A stretch of DNA of 64,000 nt from positions 354,656 to 418,655 of the forward strand of contig NZ_JPXI01000037.1 in NCBI RefSeq assembly GCF_000740675.1. Direction: 5' to 3'. Both the position numbers and the translations under genes were made by a program. Below the pieces are notes generated by a model. The model worked only from the letters and a program-made list of their open reading frames with translations. It was not told where the DNA came from and made no database searches. This DNA is from Massilia sp. BSC265. Its GTDB lineage: Bacteria; Pseudomonadota; Gammaproteobacteria; Burkholderiales; Burkholderiaceae_D. This document shows positions 25,736 to 36,003 of this stretch, one piece after another. Each line of letters begins with the position of its first letter. Within the stretch, counting starts at the first letter, position 1.

Positions 25736-27625
25736 TTATTCCTGAGTCGCGTTTTGCTTGTTAGGCGTAAAGCCTTCTTTCCAGACCGTGCCGATCGAGA
25801 TGTTCGCCAGTTTCTTCTTGCGGCCATACCAGAAGTTGATGAGGCCGCGGGACAGGAACACGGCGGAGAACATCGAGGTCAGGATGCCCAGGCAGTGCAC
25901 CACGGCGAAGCCGCGCACCGGACCGGAACCGAAGATCAGCAGCGCCAGGCCGACGATCAGGGCGGTGACGTTGGAGTCGAAGATCGTGTCCCAGGCGTGC
26001 TTGTAGCCGGCATTGATCGCCACCTGCGGCGCGGCGCCCGCGCGCAGCTCCTCGCGGATGCGCTCGTTGACCAGCACGTTGGAGTCGATTGCCATGCCGA
26101 GCGTGAGCGCGATGGCCGCGATACCCGGCAGGGTCAAGGTGACCTGCAGCATCGACAGCAAGGCCAGCAGGAACAACACGTTGGACGCCAGTGCCAGCGC
26201 GCTGACGAAGCCGACCAGGTGGTAATAGATGACCATGAAGATCGCGATCGCCACGAAACCCCAGATGGTGGACTTCAGGCCGCGCTCGATGTTCTCGGCG
26301 CCCAGCTGCGGGCCGATCACGCGTTCCTCGATGAATTCCATCGGCGCCGACAGCGCGCCGGAGCGCAGCAGCAGCGCCAGCTCGTTGGCGTCTTCGATGC
26401 TGCCGATGCCGGTGATCTGGAAGGTCGAACCCAGTTCCTGGTTGATGACCGGGGCCGTCGGCACGCTGTACACGCCTTTTTCCTTCAGCAGCACCGCCAG
26501 GCGCTTGCCGACGTTGTCGCGGGTAGCCAGACGCATCCTGCGGCCGCCGTCGCCGTTCAGGTCGATCGAGACGGCCGGCTGCTGGTTCTGGTCGAAGCTG
26601 GCGACGGCGCTCGAGATGTAGTCGCCGGTCAGGATGATGTCCTTCGACACCACGACCGGGGCGCCGCGGCCCTCGGTAAACAGTTCCGAGTTCAGCGGAA
26701 TGGCGGCGGTCTGTTCGGTGCCCGGCGTCACGGTCGGGTCGACCAGGCGCAGTTCCAGGGTGGCGGTGCGGCCGATGATGTCCTTGGCACGCGCCACGTC
26801 CTGCACGCCCGGCAGCTGGACGATGATACGGTCGGCGCCCTGCTGCTGGATCAGCGGCTCGGTGGTGCCCAGTTCGTTGATACGCTTGGACAGGGTGGAA
26901 ATGTTCTGCTTCACGCCCTCTTCTACCGTGCGGCGCAGTGCCTCCGGCTTGAGGCTGACGACCAGCTTCAGCTCGGTGCCATCGGCAGTCTCGGCGAAGG
27001 CCAGGTCCTGGGACTGCTTGGCCAGCGTATTTTGGGCGCTAGTGCGGGTGGCCTCGTCGCGGAAGCGCACTTCGATGGTATTGCCGACGCGCTCGATGCC
27101 GGCGTGACGGACGTTAGCGTCCCGCAGTTGGCTGCGTACGCTGGCCTGCAAGCCCTTTACCTTGGTGTCGAGCACGGCCTTGCTGTCGATCTGCAGCAGG
27201 AAGTGCACGCCGCCGCGCAGGTCCAGGCCCAGGTTCATGGGCTTGGCGCCGATCGATTCCATCCAGGCCGGGGTGTTCTTCGCCAGGTTGACGGTGACGA
27301 TGTAGTCGGGATTGTCCCGGTCGCGGTTGAGGTCGCGTTCGAGCGCTAGCTTGGCCTTGAACTGGGCGTCGGTGCTGGCAAAGCGCGCGCGTACCGCGGT
27401 ACTGTTACCGGTGCCTTCCAGGGCGATCTTCGTCGCCGGAACACCGTTGCGCTTGAGGGTATCCTCGACCAGGCTGACGGTGGCGCTGGTGATATTGACC
27501 GTCGTTTTACCGGTGGTAACCTGCAGTGCCGGCGATTCGCCGAAGTAGTTCGGTGCCGTGTACAACGCACCGAGCAGGAGCACGACGGCGATCAATAGAT
27601 ATTTCCAGACGGGATAGCGATTCAT
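25736..27625 (-). CDS. secD: Protein translocase subunit SecD
   Basis: Partner of SecF, about 629 residues. It has an N-terminal TM (WKYLLIAVVLLLGALYTAPN), a large periplasmic P1 domain with GLDLRGGVHFLLQID, and a C-terminal six-TM half bearing LTLGMAIDSNVLVNERIREEL and the FDSNVTALIVGL segment that carry proton-relay residues. I set the start at ATG 27625 (MNRYPVWKYLL), as the longer frame to 27652 adds a hydrophilic tail not expected before TM1. It lies 54 bp after yajC. Confidence 0.97.
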   Translation of the reverse strand: MNRYPVWKYLLIAVVLLLGALYTAPNYFGESPALQVTTGKTTVNITSATVSLVEDTLKRNGVPATKIALEGTGNSTAVRARFASTDAQFKAKLALERDLNRDRDNPDYIVTVNLAKNTPAWMESIGAKPMNLGLDLRGGVHFLLQIDSKAVLDTKVKGLQASVRSQLRDANVRHAGIERVGNTIEVRFRDEATRTSAQNTLAKQSQDLAFAETADGTELKLVVSLKPEALRRTVEEGVKQNISTLSKRINELGTTEPLIQQQGADRIIVQLPGVQDVARAKDIIGRTATLELRLVDPTVTPGTEQTAAIPLNSELFTEGRGAPVVVSKDIILTGDYISSAVASFDQNQQPAVSIDLNGDGGRRMRLATRDNVGKRLAVLLKEKGVYSVPTAPVINQELGSTFQITGIGSIEDANELALLLRSGALSAPMEFIEERVIGPQLGAENIERGLKSTIWGFVAIAIFMVIYYHLVGFVSALALASNVLFLLALLSMLQVTLTLPGIAAIALTLGMAIDSNVLVNERIREELRAGAAPQVAINAGYKHAWDTIFDSNVTALIVGLALLIFGSGPVRGFAVVHCLGILTSMFSAVFLSRGLINFWYGRKKKLANISIGTVWKEGFTPNKQNATQE

Positions 27626-27679
27626 AGTGTTCCAGCGTTCAAAGTTGGGCACGACGCGGCCCCGGAGGGCCGATGGTGC

Positions 27680-28012
27680 TTACAGTGCCTTCAGGGTGCC
27701 TTTCGGCAACAGCGTTACCACTGCGTTCTTCTGGACCACGATTTCGGTACCGGTAGCGATCTCGAGGGTCACGTAGGTGTCGGCCACCTTGACGACACGG
27801 CCCAGGACGCCGCCGGCGGTCGCCACTTCGTCGCCCTTGGTCAGTGCGTCCATCATCGCTTTCAGCTCGCGCTGGCGCTTCTGCTGCGGACGGATCATGA
27901 GGAAATACATGACCACGAACATCAGGATCAGCGGCAGGAAGGTGGTCAGGCTACCCATCAGGCCAGGATCGGCTGCAGCCGGGCTTTGCGCGTACGCGTT
28001 GGAAATGAACAC
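27680..28012 (-). CDS. yajC: Preprotein translocase subunit YajC
   Basis: A small single-TM protein (110 residues) of the SecDF-YajC complex. The TM LTTFLPLILMFVVMYFLMIRP is followed by the diagnostic QQKRQRELKAMMDALTKGDEV. The start is GTG 28012 (encoding MFISNAYAQ) with ACGGAG at the right distance; the frame is open further upstream but without a plausible signal. It has its own promoter-like sequence and is separated from tgt by a terminator, so yajC-secDF need not depend on queA-tgt. Confidence 0.95.
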   Translation of the reverse strand: MFISNAYAQSPAAADPGLMGSLTTFLPLILMFVVMYFLMIRPQQKRQRELKAMMDALTKGDEVATAGGVLGRVVKVADTYVTLEIATGTEIVVQKNAVVTLLPKGTLKAL

Positions 28013-28062
28013 AAGGACTCCGTAGTTAAAGATGTACAGTGAGGATAAAAAATAAGCGGTGT

Positions 28063-28093
28063 ATTCTAGCACCGGCGCGGGGGCCGGGGACAA
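28063..28093 (-). promoter_or_regulatory. Probable promoter of yajC-secDF
   Basis: Minus strand: TTGTCC (28088-28093) and TAGAAT (28063-28068) with a 19-bp spacer, about 50 bp before the yajC start. The spacer is slightly long. Confidence 0.5.
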
Positions 28094-28170
28094 TTTGAGG
28101 GTATGTAGGTCTGTAATTCCGAATTGCAAGATGTTGCTGTAAAAATAAGTCGAAGTGCTGGCCGCCCGAT

Positions 28171-28203
28171 AAGAAAATGGGCTCCTCCTGCAGGAAGAAC
28201 CCA
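28171..28203 (-). terminator. Rho-independent terminator after tgt
   Basis: On the minus strand, TGGGTTCTTCC-TGCA-GGAGGAGCCCA pairs over 11 bp with two G-U pairs and is followed by TTTTCTT. It lies 30 bp after the tgt stop and separates tgt from yajC. Confidence 0.8.
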
Positions 28204-28232
28204 TTTCGGCAAGCTCAACAGTAAGCGCTTGC

Positions 28233-29381
<1,149 letters not shown>

Positions 29382-30407
29382 TTATTGGCGTGAGCGCGTC
29401 GTGAGCAGCATGGCGTCGCCATAGCTGAAGAAGCGGTATTCGTTGGCGATCGCATGCTGGTAAGCCTTGCGGATCTCGTGGTAGCCGGCAAAGGCCGACA
29501 CCAGCATCATGAGCGTCGACTTCGGCAGGTGGAAATTGGTGATCAGCCGGGTCACGGTCTTGAAGGTATAGCCCGGCGTGATGAACAGTGCCGTATCGTC
29601 GCTGCCCGCCACCAGCTCGCCCGATTGCGAGGCCGATTCCAGCGCCCGCAGGCTGGTGGTGCCGACCGCCACCACGTCGCGGCCCGCCGCTTTCGCTGCG
29701 CGCACCGCCTCCACCGTCTCCTGCGAAATGGTGTACCACTCGGAGTGCATCTTGTGCGCCGACAGGTCCTCGACCCGCACCGGCTGGAAGGTGCCGGCGC
29801 CCACGTGCAGGGTCACGTAGGCGAACCGGATCCCTTTCTCGCGCAGGCGGTCCAGCAGCGGCTGGTCGAAGTGCAGCCCGGCGGTCGGCGCAGCGACGGC
29901 GCCCGGCTCCTTCGAGTACACGGTCTGGTAGCGCTGCTCGTCGAATTCGTCGGCATTGTGCTCGATGTAGGGCGGCAGCGGCAGGCGACCGTGGGCCTCG
30001 ATCAAGTCAAATACATCGCCCTCGAAATGCAGGGTGAAGAACTCGCCGGCGCGCTCGCCGGTCGTGACCTCGAAAGCGTCGGCCAGGCGGATGCGGTTGC
30101 CCGGCTTCGGCGACTTCGATGCGCGCACCTGCGCCAGCACCGTGCGGTTGTCCAGCACGCGCTCGACCAGCACTTCCACCTGGCCGCCGGTTTCCTTGAC
30201 GCCGAAGAAGCGCGCCTTGAGCACGCGCGTATTGTTCATCACCAAGAGGTCGCCCGGCTGGAGCTGGTCGATGATGTCGGCAAAATGGCGGTCAGTGATC
30301 TGGTCGCCATCGAGCTGCAACAGGCGCGAAGCGCTCCGGTCTGGCAGCGGATGCTGCGCGATCCGCTCTGGCGGCAGGTCGAAATCGAAATCGGAAAGCG
30401 AGTACAT
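29382..30407 (-). CDS. queA: S-adenosylmethionine:tRNA ribosyltransferase-isomerase
   Basis: Second tRNA step of queuosine synthesis: transfers the ribosyl part of SAM to preQ1-tRNA, giving epoxyqueuosine. A complete, 341-residue QueA with [38 protein letters not shown] and [11 protein letters not shown] family blocks. I use ATG 30407 (MYSLSDF); a TTG at 30416 is also in frame, and neither has a clear Shine-Dalgarno. It is divergent from recG, with 105 bp between. Confidence 0.97.
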   Translation of the reverse strand: MYSLSDFDFDLPPERIAQHPLPDRSASRLLQLDGDQITDRHFADIIDQLQPGDLLVMNNTRVLKARFFGVKETGGQVEVLVERVLDNRTVLAQVRASKSPKPGNRIRLADAFEVTTGERAGEFFTLHFEGDVFDLIEAHGRLPLPPYIEHNADEFDEQRYQTVYSKEPGAVAAPTAGLHFDQPLLDRLREKGIRFAYVTLHVGAGTFQPVRVEDLSAHKMHSEWYTISQETVEAVRAAKAAGRDVVAVGTTSLRALESASQSGELVAGSDDTALFITPGYTFKTVTRLITNFHLPKSTLMMLVSAFAGYHEIRKAYQHAIANEYRFFSYGDAMLLTTRSRQ

Positions 30408-30512
30408 TGTTGTCAATTCTGGGAAAATGGATGCTGCCAGCCTTACAATAGAGGCTGCAGCGCGTGCGGCGAACCCTCTATTTTACGCCAGCATCTGCTT
30501 AAATGCCGCAAT

Positions 30513-32576
30513 ATGCCCGCCACCAAGACGCCATCCGCCCCCAAAACCCTTGAATCCAAGCTCGCCCGGCTGGGCCTGCGCACCGACATGGACCTGGTGC
30601 TGCACCTGCCGATGCGCTACGAGGACGAGACCAAGGTGGTCACGATCCGCGAAGCCGGCATGCGCGGCCTGCAGACCTGGCAGGTCGAAGGGGTCGTGGT
30701 CAAGAATGAAATTACCTACAAGCCGCGCCGCCAGTTGCTGGTGCAGATCGCCGACGACACGGGCGAGCTGCAGCTGCGCTTCATGAATTTCTACGGCAGC
30801 CAGGTCAAGCAACTGTCCGAAGGCGTGCGGGTACGTGCCCGGGGCGAGCTGAAACACGGCTTCTTCGGGGCCGAGATGGTGCACCCTACTTACAAGGTGA
30901 TCAACGAGGGAGCGCCCCTGCCGACCTCGCTCACGCCGGTCTATCCGGCCGGCGAAGGCCTGTCGCAAACGGTGCTGCGGCGCGCGATCAACGACGCCAT
31001 GAAGCGGGTGGACTGGCGCGACACCCTGCCCAACGCTTTTCTATCCCGCCTGCAGCTGTGGGACTTCGAACCCTCGGTACGCCTGCTGCACTACCCGCCT
31101 GCAGACGTGGACGAATACGCGCTGACCGAACGCTCGCATCCGGCCTGGACGCGCATGAAGTTCGACGAGCTGCTGGCGCAGCAGCTGTCCCTGAAGCGGG
31201 CGCAGCGCGCGCGCCGTGAAAAAGGCGCGCCGCAGTTGCGTGCGGTTGGCGAACTGTCCGAGTCCTTCCTGGCCGCCCTGCCCTTCAAGCTCACTGGCGC
31301 GCAGCAGCGCGTGGTGAAAGAGATCGGCGCCGACCTGCGCGAAGGCTATCCGATGCAGCGCCTGCTGCAGGGCGACGTCGGCAGCGGCAAGACCGTGGTG
31401 TCGGCGCTCGCCGCCGCCCAGGCGATCGACAGCGGCTACCAGGCGGCGCTGATGGCGCCCACCGAGATCCTGGCCGAGCAGCACTTCCGCAAAATCGCGG
31501 CCTGGATGGAGCCGCTGGGCGTAAAGGTGGCCTGGCTGACCGGCAGCCTGAAGAAGAAGGAAAAGGATGCGGCCAAGGAGCTGATCGAGTCGGGCGAAGC
31601 GAAGCTGGTGATCGGCACCCACGCCCTGATCCAGGACACGGTGCAGTTCGCCCGCCTGGGCCTGGTCATCGTCGACGAGCAGCACCGCTTCGGCGTCGGC
31701 CAGCGCCTCACCCTGCGCAACAAGGGCAGCGACGGCCTGGTGCCGCACCAGCTCATGATGTCGGCCACGCCAATCCCGCGCACCCTGGCCATGACCTATT
31801 ACGCCGACCTGGAAGTCTCGGTGATCGACGAACTGCCGCCGGGCCGCAGCCCGATCGTCACCCGCGCCATCGACCAGAACCGGCGCGAGGAAGTGATCGA
31901 GCGCGTGCATGCTGCCGCCCTGGAAGGCCGCCAGGTGTATTGGGTGTGTCCGCTGATCGAGGAATCCGAAGTGCTGCAGCTGCAGACCGCGACCGAGACC
32001 TACGAGACCCTGGCCGAAGCCCTGCCCGATTTGCAGGTGGGGCTGGTGCACGGACGCCTCAAGCCGCTCGAAAAGCAGGTGATCATGGACGCCTTCATCG
32101 CGGGCGACATCCACGTGCTGGTGGCCACCACCGTGATCGAGGTCGGCGTCGACGTGCCGAACGCCTCGCTGATGGTGATCGAGCATGCGGAACGCTTCGG
32201 CCTGTCGCAGCTGCACCAACTGCGCGGCCGCGTGGGCCGGGGCTCGGCGGCGAGCGTGTGCCTGCTTCTCTACCAGAGCCCCTTGGGCCAGGTGGCCAAG
32301 CAGCGCCTGATGACGATGCGCGAGACCACCGACGGCTTCGAGATCGCGCGGCGCGACCTGGAGATCCGCGGCCCCGGCGAATTCCTCGGTGCGCGCCAGT
32401 CGGGCGAGGCGATGCTGCGCTTCGCCGACCTGGAAACCGATCAGTGGATCGTGGAAAAGGCGCGCGACGTCGCGCAATACCTGCTGGATAACGGCGACCG
32501 GCCGGAGTACATGGCGGTCATCGATGCGCACCTGACCCGCTGGTTGGGCGGGCGCGAGGAATTCCTCAAGGTCTAG
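30513..32576 (+). CDS. recG: ATP-dependent DNA helicase RecG
   Basis: A branch-migrating helicase that remodels stalled forks, Holliday junctions and R-loops. At 687 residues from ATG 30513 it matches the family (E. coli 693). It has the N-terminal wedge/OB domain, Walker A GDVGSGKT (31372-31395), DEQH (31675-31686), MSATPIPRTLAMT, and the motif VI HQLRGRVGRG. The open frame extends upstream to 29454, but that is a shadow antisense to queA. A hairpin at 32589-32618 follows. Confidence 0.97.
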   Translation: MPATKTPSAPKTLESKLARLGLRTDMDLVLHLPMRYEDETKVVTIREAGMRGLQTWQVEGVVVKNEITYKPRRQLLVQIADDTGELQLRFMNFYGSQVKQLSEGVRVRARGELKHGFFGAEMVHPTYKVINEGAPLPTSLTPVYPAGEGLSQTVLRRAINDAMKRVDWRDTLPNAFLSRLQLWDFEPSVRLLHYPPADVDEYALTERSHPAWTRMKFDELLAQQLSLKRAQRARREKGAPQLRAVGELSESFLAALPFKLTGAQQRVVKEIGADLREGYPMQRLLQGDVGSGKTVVSALAAAQAIDSGYQAALMAPTEILAEQHFRKIAAWMEPLGVKVAWLTGSLKKKEKDAAKELIESGEAKLVIGTHALIQDTVQFARLGLVIVDEQHRFGVGQRLTLRNKGSDGLVPHQLMMSATPIPRTLAMTYYADLEVSVIDELPPGRSPIVTRAIDQNRREEVIERVHAAALEGRQVYWVCPLIEESEVLQLQTATETYETLAEALPDLQVGLVHGRLKPLEKQVIMDAFIAGDIHVLVATTVIEVGVDVPNASLMVIEHAERFGLSQLHQLRGRVGRGSAASVCLLLYQSPLGQVAKQRLMTMRETTDGFEIARRDLEIRGPGEFLGARQSGEAMLRFADLETDQWIVEKARDVAQYLLDNGDRPEYMAVIDAHLTRWLGGREEFLKV

Positions 32577-32588
32577 CCGGATACGGCT

Positions 32589-32618
32589 GCGCCCCGCCGG
32601 CAATGTACGGCGGGGCGC
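32589..32618. terminator. Hairpin between convergent recG and hydrolase genes
   Basis: An 11-bp perfect GC stem (GCGCCCCGCCG / CGGCGGGGCGC) with an eight-base loop. It has no T-run on either side, so it may act as a 3' end barrier and not an intrinsic terminator. Confidence 0.5.
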
Positions 32619-32633
32619 CATGTCTTGGCCGGC

Positions 32634-33647
32634 TTATTGCAGGCGCTGCTTCAGTTCCTGCGACGCCTGCTGCAGGGCGCTGCGCACGGCCGGGACCTCG
32701 CTCAGTGCGTTGAGCAGCCCGAAATCGTGGATCATGCCGTTGTAGCGCACCGACTTGACCTCGACACCGGCGGCGTCGAGCTTGCGGCCATAAGCTTCAC
32801 CTTCGTCGCGCAGCACGTCGAACTCGGCGGTCTGGATCAGCGCTGGCGGCAAGCCCTTGAGCTGGGCGCTGGAGGCCTGCAGCGGCGATGCGTAAATTTC
32901 ACGGCGTGCGGCGGCATCGCGGGTGTAGTTGTCCCAGAACCAGATCATCATGTCGCGCGTCAGGAAGTGCCCGTTCGCGAATTCCTTGTACGAGGCGTTA
33001 TCGAAATTGGCATCGGTGACCGGCCACAGCAGGACTTGGGAACGCAGGGCCGGCGCGCCCTTCTCTTTCGCCATCAGGCTGACCACGGCCGCCATGTTGC
33101 CGCCCACGCTGTTGCCTGCCACGGCGAGGCGCTTGCCGTCCACGCCGATCTGCTCCCCATTCTCCGCCACCCAACGCGTCGCCGCATAGGCTTCGCGGAT
33201 CGCGACACCGTAGCCGGCTTCCGGCGAAGGCGTGTAGTCGACGAACACCGCCACCGCGCCGGATCCGGCCACCAGGTCGCGCACCAGGCGTTCATGGGTC
33301 GGGTAGTCGCCCAGCACCCAGCCGCCGCCGTGGAAATACATGAACGCCGGCAGGATTCCCTTGGCGCCGGCCGGGCGCACGATGGTCAGCTTGACCGGCT
33401 TTCCGTCCAGGGTGACGGTTTTTTCGCTCACCTCGGCCGGGGCCAGTTTCGCCTTTGCGCCCGCCTGCGCTCCCGCCAGGACGGCACGCGCTTCCTGCGG
33501 ATGCATCTGTTCGATGGGCTTGCCGCCTTCGATCGCCTTGAGGAAGCCGGCGGTGTGGCGTTCGACGCCCGGCAGGCTGGCGGCGCCGGCGTACGTTGCG
33601 GTAGCGGCCAGGAGGGCGGCGGCGAGAAAGGTTTTAGCGGTGTTCAT
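32634..33647 (-). CDS. Exported alpha/beta hydrolase, hormone-sensitive lipase/Aes type
   Basis: A secreted or periplasmic carboxylesterase-like enzyme, 337 residues with an N-terminal Sec signal (AALLAATATYAGAA). The oxyanion-hole HGGGW and nucleophile elbow GNSVGGN define the HSL family; the Asp (EFDVLRDEG) and His (MIHDFG) complete the triad. Substrate unknown, likely short-chain esters. Its upstream region has the same 23-bp sequence found before the next hydrolase, suggesting shared control. The two enzymes are not closely similar. Confidence 0.88.
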   Translation of the reverse strand: MNTAKTFLAAALLAATATYAGAASLPGVERHTAGFLKAIEGGKPIEQMHPQEARAVLAGAQAGAKAKLAPAEVSEKTVTLDGKPVKLTIVRPAGAKGILPAFMYFHGGGWVLGDYPTHERLVRDLVAGSGAVAVFVDYTPSPEAGYGVAIREAYAATRWVAENGEQIGVDGKRLAVAGNSVGGNMAAVVSLMAKEKGAPALRSQVLLWPVTDANFDNASYKEFANGHFLTRDMMIWFWDNYTRDAAARREIYASPLQASSAQLKGLPPALIQTAEFDVLRDEGEAYGRKLDAAGVEVKSVRYNGMIHDFGLLNALSEVPAVRSALQQASQELKQRLQ

Positions 33648-33667
33648 GGTGATTTCCTTTGCTGGTT

Positions 33668-33690
33668 ATTAGATCGTGTACTACTTATTT
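33668..33690 (-). promoter_or_regulatory. Shared 23-bp element upstream of the HSL-type hydrolase
   Basis: This 23-bp sequence differs by one base from that at 34536-34558. Both lie 21-28 bp before the start codon of a secreted hydrolase and contain the imperfect inverted repeat TAGATCGTG/(C/T)ACTACTTA. It looks like a promoter/operator segment; an OhrR-type regulator is next to them. Confidence 0.55.
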
Positions 33691-33719
33691 ATGGGCTCGA
33701 GGGCCTCGCGGGTGATCGC

Positions 33720-34508
33720 TTAGTTGGCTTGGGCTGCTTCTTCGATCAGGCGGGCGACCGCCGCAGGGTGCGAGGTCATCACCACGTGGGAAGCACCGGG
33801 CACCGCGACGGTCTTGCGGGACTTGGCGCGTTCGGCCATGAAGCCCAGTGCCGCGGCCGGAATATTCTTGTCGCCGGTGCCGTAGATGAAATAGGACGGC
33901 AGCTTCTTCCAGGCGGGAGCGCCCGCCGCCTCGGTCAGTGCCGCTTCCGCGATCGGACGCTGGGCAACGGCCATCAGCTCGGCTTGTGCTTTTGGCAGGT
34001 CGGCCGCGAACTGCTGGTGGAACTTGTCCTGCTGGATGTAGAAGTCCTTGCCGCCGTCGGCCAGGGCGACCGGTTCGGCCAGTGCACTGCCGAGGGTGCC
34101 GCCCGGGTAGCGTCCCGACAATTCGAGCGCGGTCTCGCCCTGCTCCGGCGCAAAAGCGGCCACGTACACCAGACCTTTCACATTCGGCTGTCCGTTCGCC
34201 GCCGCCGAGATCACGGCGCCGCCGTAGGAGTGGCCGACCAGCACCACCGGTCCGGTTACGCTCTTCACGATGTTGGCGACCGAAATTGCATCGCCCTTCA
34301 CGCTGCGCAGCGGATTGGCCGCGCCGATCACGGTATAGCCATCGGCGCGCAGTTGGGACGCGACGCCGTTCCAGCTGGCCGCGTCGGCAAAGGCGCCATG
34401 CACGAGGATGACGGTCGGCTTGACGCTCGCTGCCGGCGCAGCCAGTGCCGGTGCCGCGGCAACGGCCGTGATCGACAGGGCGAGGGCGATGTTGTTGATG
34501 GCTTTCAT
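33720..34508 (-). CDS. Exported alpha/beta hydrolase (salicylate esterase-like fold)
   Basis: A 262-residue alpha/beta hydrolase with a Sec signal ending ALAAP. It has HGAFADAASW and the elbow GHSYGGA, and the C-terminal His in GASHVVMTSHP; the layout resembles plant methyl-salicylate-esterase-like and bacterial EstC proteins. I used ATG 34508 with AAAGGA upstream. Specific substrate unknown. It lies between the OhrR-like regulator and the HSL-type hydrolase, all on the minus strand, and is probably under that regulator. Confidence 0.86.
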   Translation of the reverse strand: MKAINNIALALSITAVAAAPALAAPAASVKPTVILVHGAFADAASWNGVASQLRADGYTVIGAANPLRSVKGDAISVANIVKSVTGPVVLVGHSYGGAVISAAANGQPNVKGLVYVAAFAPEQGETALELSGRYPGGTLGSALAEPVALADGGKDFYIQQDKFHQQFAADLPKAQAELMAVAQRPIAEAALTEAAGAPAWKKLPSYFIYGTGDKNIPAAALGFMAERAKSRKTVAVPGASHVVMTSHPAAVARLIEEAAQAN

Positions 34509-34535
34509 GGTGAATCCTTTCATTGTTTGTTAGCG

Positions 34536-34558
34536 ATTAGATCGTGCACTACTTATTT
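34536..34558 (-). promoter_or_regulatory. Shared 23-bp element upstream of the second hydrolase
   Basis: The second copy of the element described at 33668; here the centre is GTGCAC. It lies 28 bp before ATG 34508 and 51 bp after the regulator stop, so this hydrolase can be transcribed separately. Confidence 0.55.
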
Positions 34559-34609
34559 GCCTTGACGAACCGGGCACACAAGACCCGGCTCGACCTGTCT
34601 ACTGCCGTG

Positions 34610-35065
34610 TTACGAATTCTTTGTCAGGTTGCCGCGCAATGCGTCGAGCTGCTGCTTGAGCACCACGACATCCTGCAGCGCGCATCCGGTGGCGCACAGG
34701 AGCTGCGGTTGAAACGCCGCGGCTTCCTTGCGCAACCCACTGCCATGCCCAGTCAGGGAAACGATCACCTGGCGCTCGTCGCCGGCTGCACGTACGCGCC
34801 TGACCAGTTCTGCCTGTTCCATGCGCTTGAGCAGCGGCGTCAGGGTCGCGGAGTCGAGCTGCAGCCGTTCGCCGATGCCCGATACCGTTTGCTCGTCCTG
34901 TTCCCACAGCACCATCAATACCAGGTATTGCGAGTAAGTGACACCCATCTTCTTCAGCAGCTTGCGGTAGACCTTGCTCATCGCCAGCGAGGTCGAATAC
35001 AGCGAAAAGCACAGCTGCTGATCGAGCTGGGGAACCTGGTTTGCCGGTGTTTGTTTGCTATCCAT
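34610..35065 (-). CDS. OhrR-type MarR-family regulator
   Basis: A 151-residue MarR protein of the organic-hydroperoxide-sensing OhrR subgroup. The N-terminal [11 protein letters not shown] places a Cys at residue 19, equivalent to the peroxidatic sensor cysteine of OhrR, and [18 protein letters not shown] with [19 protein letters not shown] gives the HTH. In known systems oxidation releases repression of ohr; no ohr gene is in this window, so the two secreted hydrolases are the best candidate targets. The ATG 35065 is preceded by an ATAGC-AC-GCTAT palindrome, a possible autoregulatory site. Confidence 0.85.
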   Translation of the reverse strand: MDSKQTPANQVPQLDQQLCFSLYSTSLAMSKVYRKLLKKMGVTYSQYLVLMVLWEQDEQTVSGIGERLQLDSATLTPLLKRMEQAELVRRVRAAGDERQVIVSLTGHGSGLRKEAAAFQPQLLCATGCALQDVVVLKQQLDALRGNLTKNS

Positions 35066-35079
35066 GCAAATCAGTTTAC

Positions 35080-35091
35080 ATAGCACGCTAT
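35080..35091 (-). promoter_or_regulatory. Palindrome before the OhrR-like gene
   Basis: ATAGC-AC-GCTAT, 15 bp from the regulator ATG. Its core CGTGC and flanking TA pairs loosely resemble the 23-bp element shared by the two hydrolase genes (TAG-CGTGC-TA), so one protein could bind all three. This is suggestive only. Confidence 0.4.
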
Positions 35092-35255
35092 TAAATTGCA
35101 AGCTATTTTTAAACTTTTTTGTTCCCGCGTGCGTGGATGCCCTCAGTGACAATCCGATAGACATCTGCATCACGGGAAAGGATATCGTTGCAGCCGGTAC
35201 GTTCCGGCTGCGTTTGCCAGGGCGCCTCTTCGACCATATAGATTCCTTGACGCCC

Positions 35256-36002
35256 ATGCCCTTTCTCGGACTCGGACTCCACCTGATCGCCGCCATCTTC
35301 TTCGCCGTCCATGCCGTGCGCACGGGGCGGCCCATGGTCTGGCTGCTGATCCTGTTCTCTTTTCCCCTGCTCGGCAGCATCGTCTATTTCGCGGCGATCT
35401 TCCTGCCGCATTCACGTCTGGAACGCCAGGCCAGGATGGCCGGTCACGCCTTGCAGAAGAAGCTCGATCCGGGTCGCGACGTGCGCGAAGCCAGGGCCGC
35501 CTTCGACCTGACGCCGACCGCGCACAACCAGATGCGCTTGGCCGCCGCGCTGCTGGACGCGGGGCAGACCGCGGAAGCGGTGGCACAGTATGAAGCCTGC
35601 CTGCAGGGGCCCTTCGCCAAGGACGCCGAAGCGATTCTCGGCGCGGCCCGCGCGCGTGCCGCGAACGGGCAGCCGGAAGCGGCTATCGGGCTGCTGGAGC
35701 CGCTGCAGGCGGCGCAGCCGGGCTTCCGTCCCGAAGAAACGGCACTGGCGCTGGGTCGCGCCTACGCCGCCAGCGGGCGGCAGATGGAAGCCGGCGCCCA
35801 GTTCATGTCGGCCGCGGAACGCTTCGGCGGCATCGAGGCGCGGGTGGAACTGGCGCTGTGGGCGCTGGCCAGCCGCGACGAGGCGCTGGCCCAGCGCGAG
35901 CTGAAGGAAATCGCGCACGCGCGCCGCCACATGACGGCGTACACGCTCGACTTGCACCGGGAGCTGTTCCGGCGACTGGATGCCGCCGTCGGAGCCCACT
36001 GA
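35256..36002 (+). CDS. Membrane protein with PLDc_N domain and TPR-like repeats
   Basis: A 248-residue protein. Residues 1-55 are two TMs with the phospholipase D N-terminal signature (AVRTGRPMVWLLILFSFPLLGSIVYF), here without any PLD catalytic domain. Residues 70-240 are alpha-helical tetratricopeptide-like repeats (AALLDAGQTAEAVAQYEACL, ALALGRAYAASGRQMEAGAQF). It is probably a membrane-anchored scaffold with a cytoplasmic TPR. The start ATG 35256 is chosen since the upstream frame has no membrane logic. Function unknown. Confidence 0.75.
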   Translation: MPFLGLGLHLIAAIFFAVHAVRTGRPMVWLLILFSFPLLGSIVYFAAIFLPHSRLERQARMAGHALQKKLDPGRDVREARAAFDLTPTAHNQMRLAAALLDAGQTAEAVAQYEACLQGPFAKDAEAILGAARARAANGQPEAAIGLLEPLQAAQPGFRPEETALALGRAYAASGRQMEAGAQFMSAAERFGGIEARVELALWALASRDEALAQRELKEIAHARRHMTAYTLDLHRELFRRLDAAVGAH

Positions 36003-36003
36003 T

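Noticed and set aside
29454..30512. N-terminal extension of recG upstream of 30513
   Set aside because: The region is antisense to queA, and family length and alignment begin at ATG 30513.
34610..35065. Classical ohr-ohrR pair
   Set aside because: No Ohr peroxidase gene is present in the window; only the regulator is.
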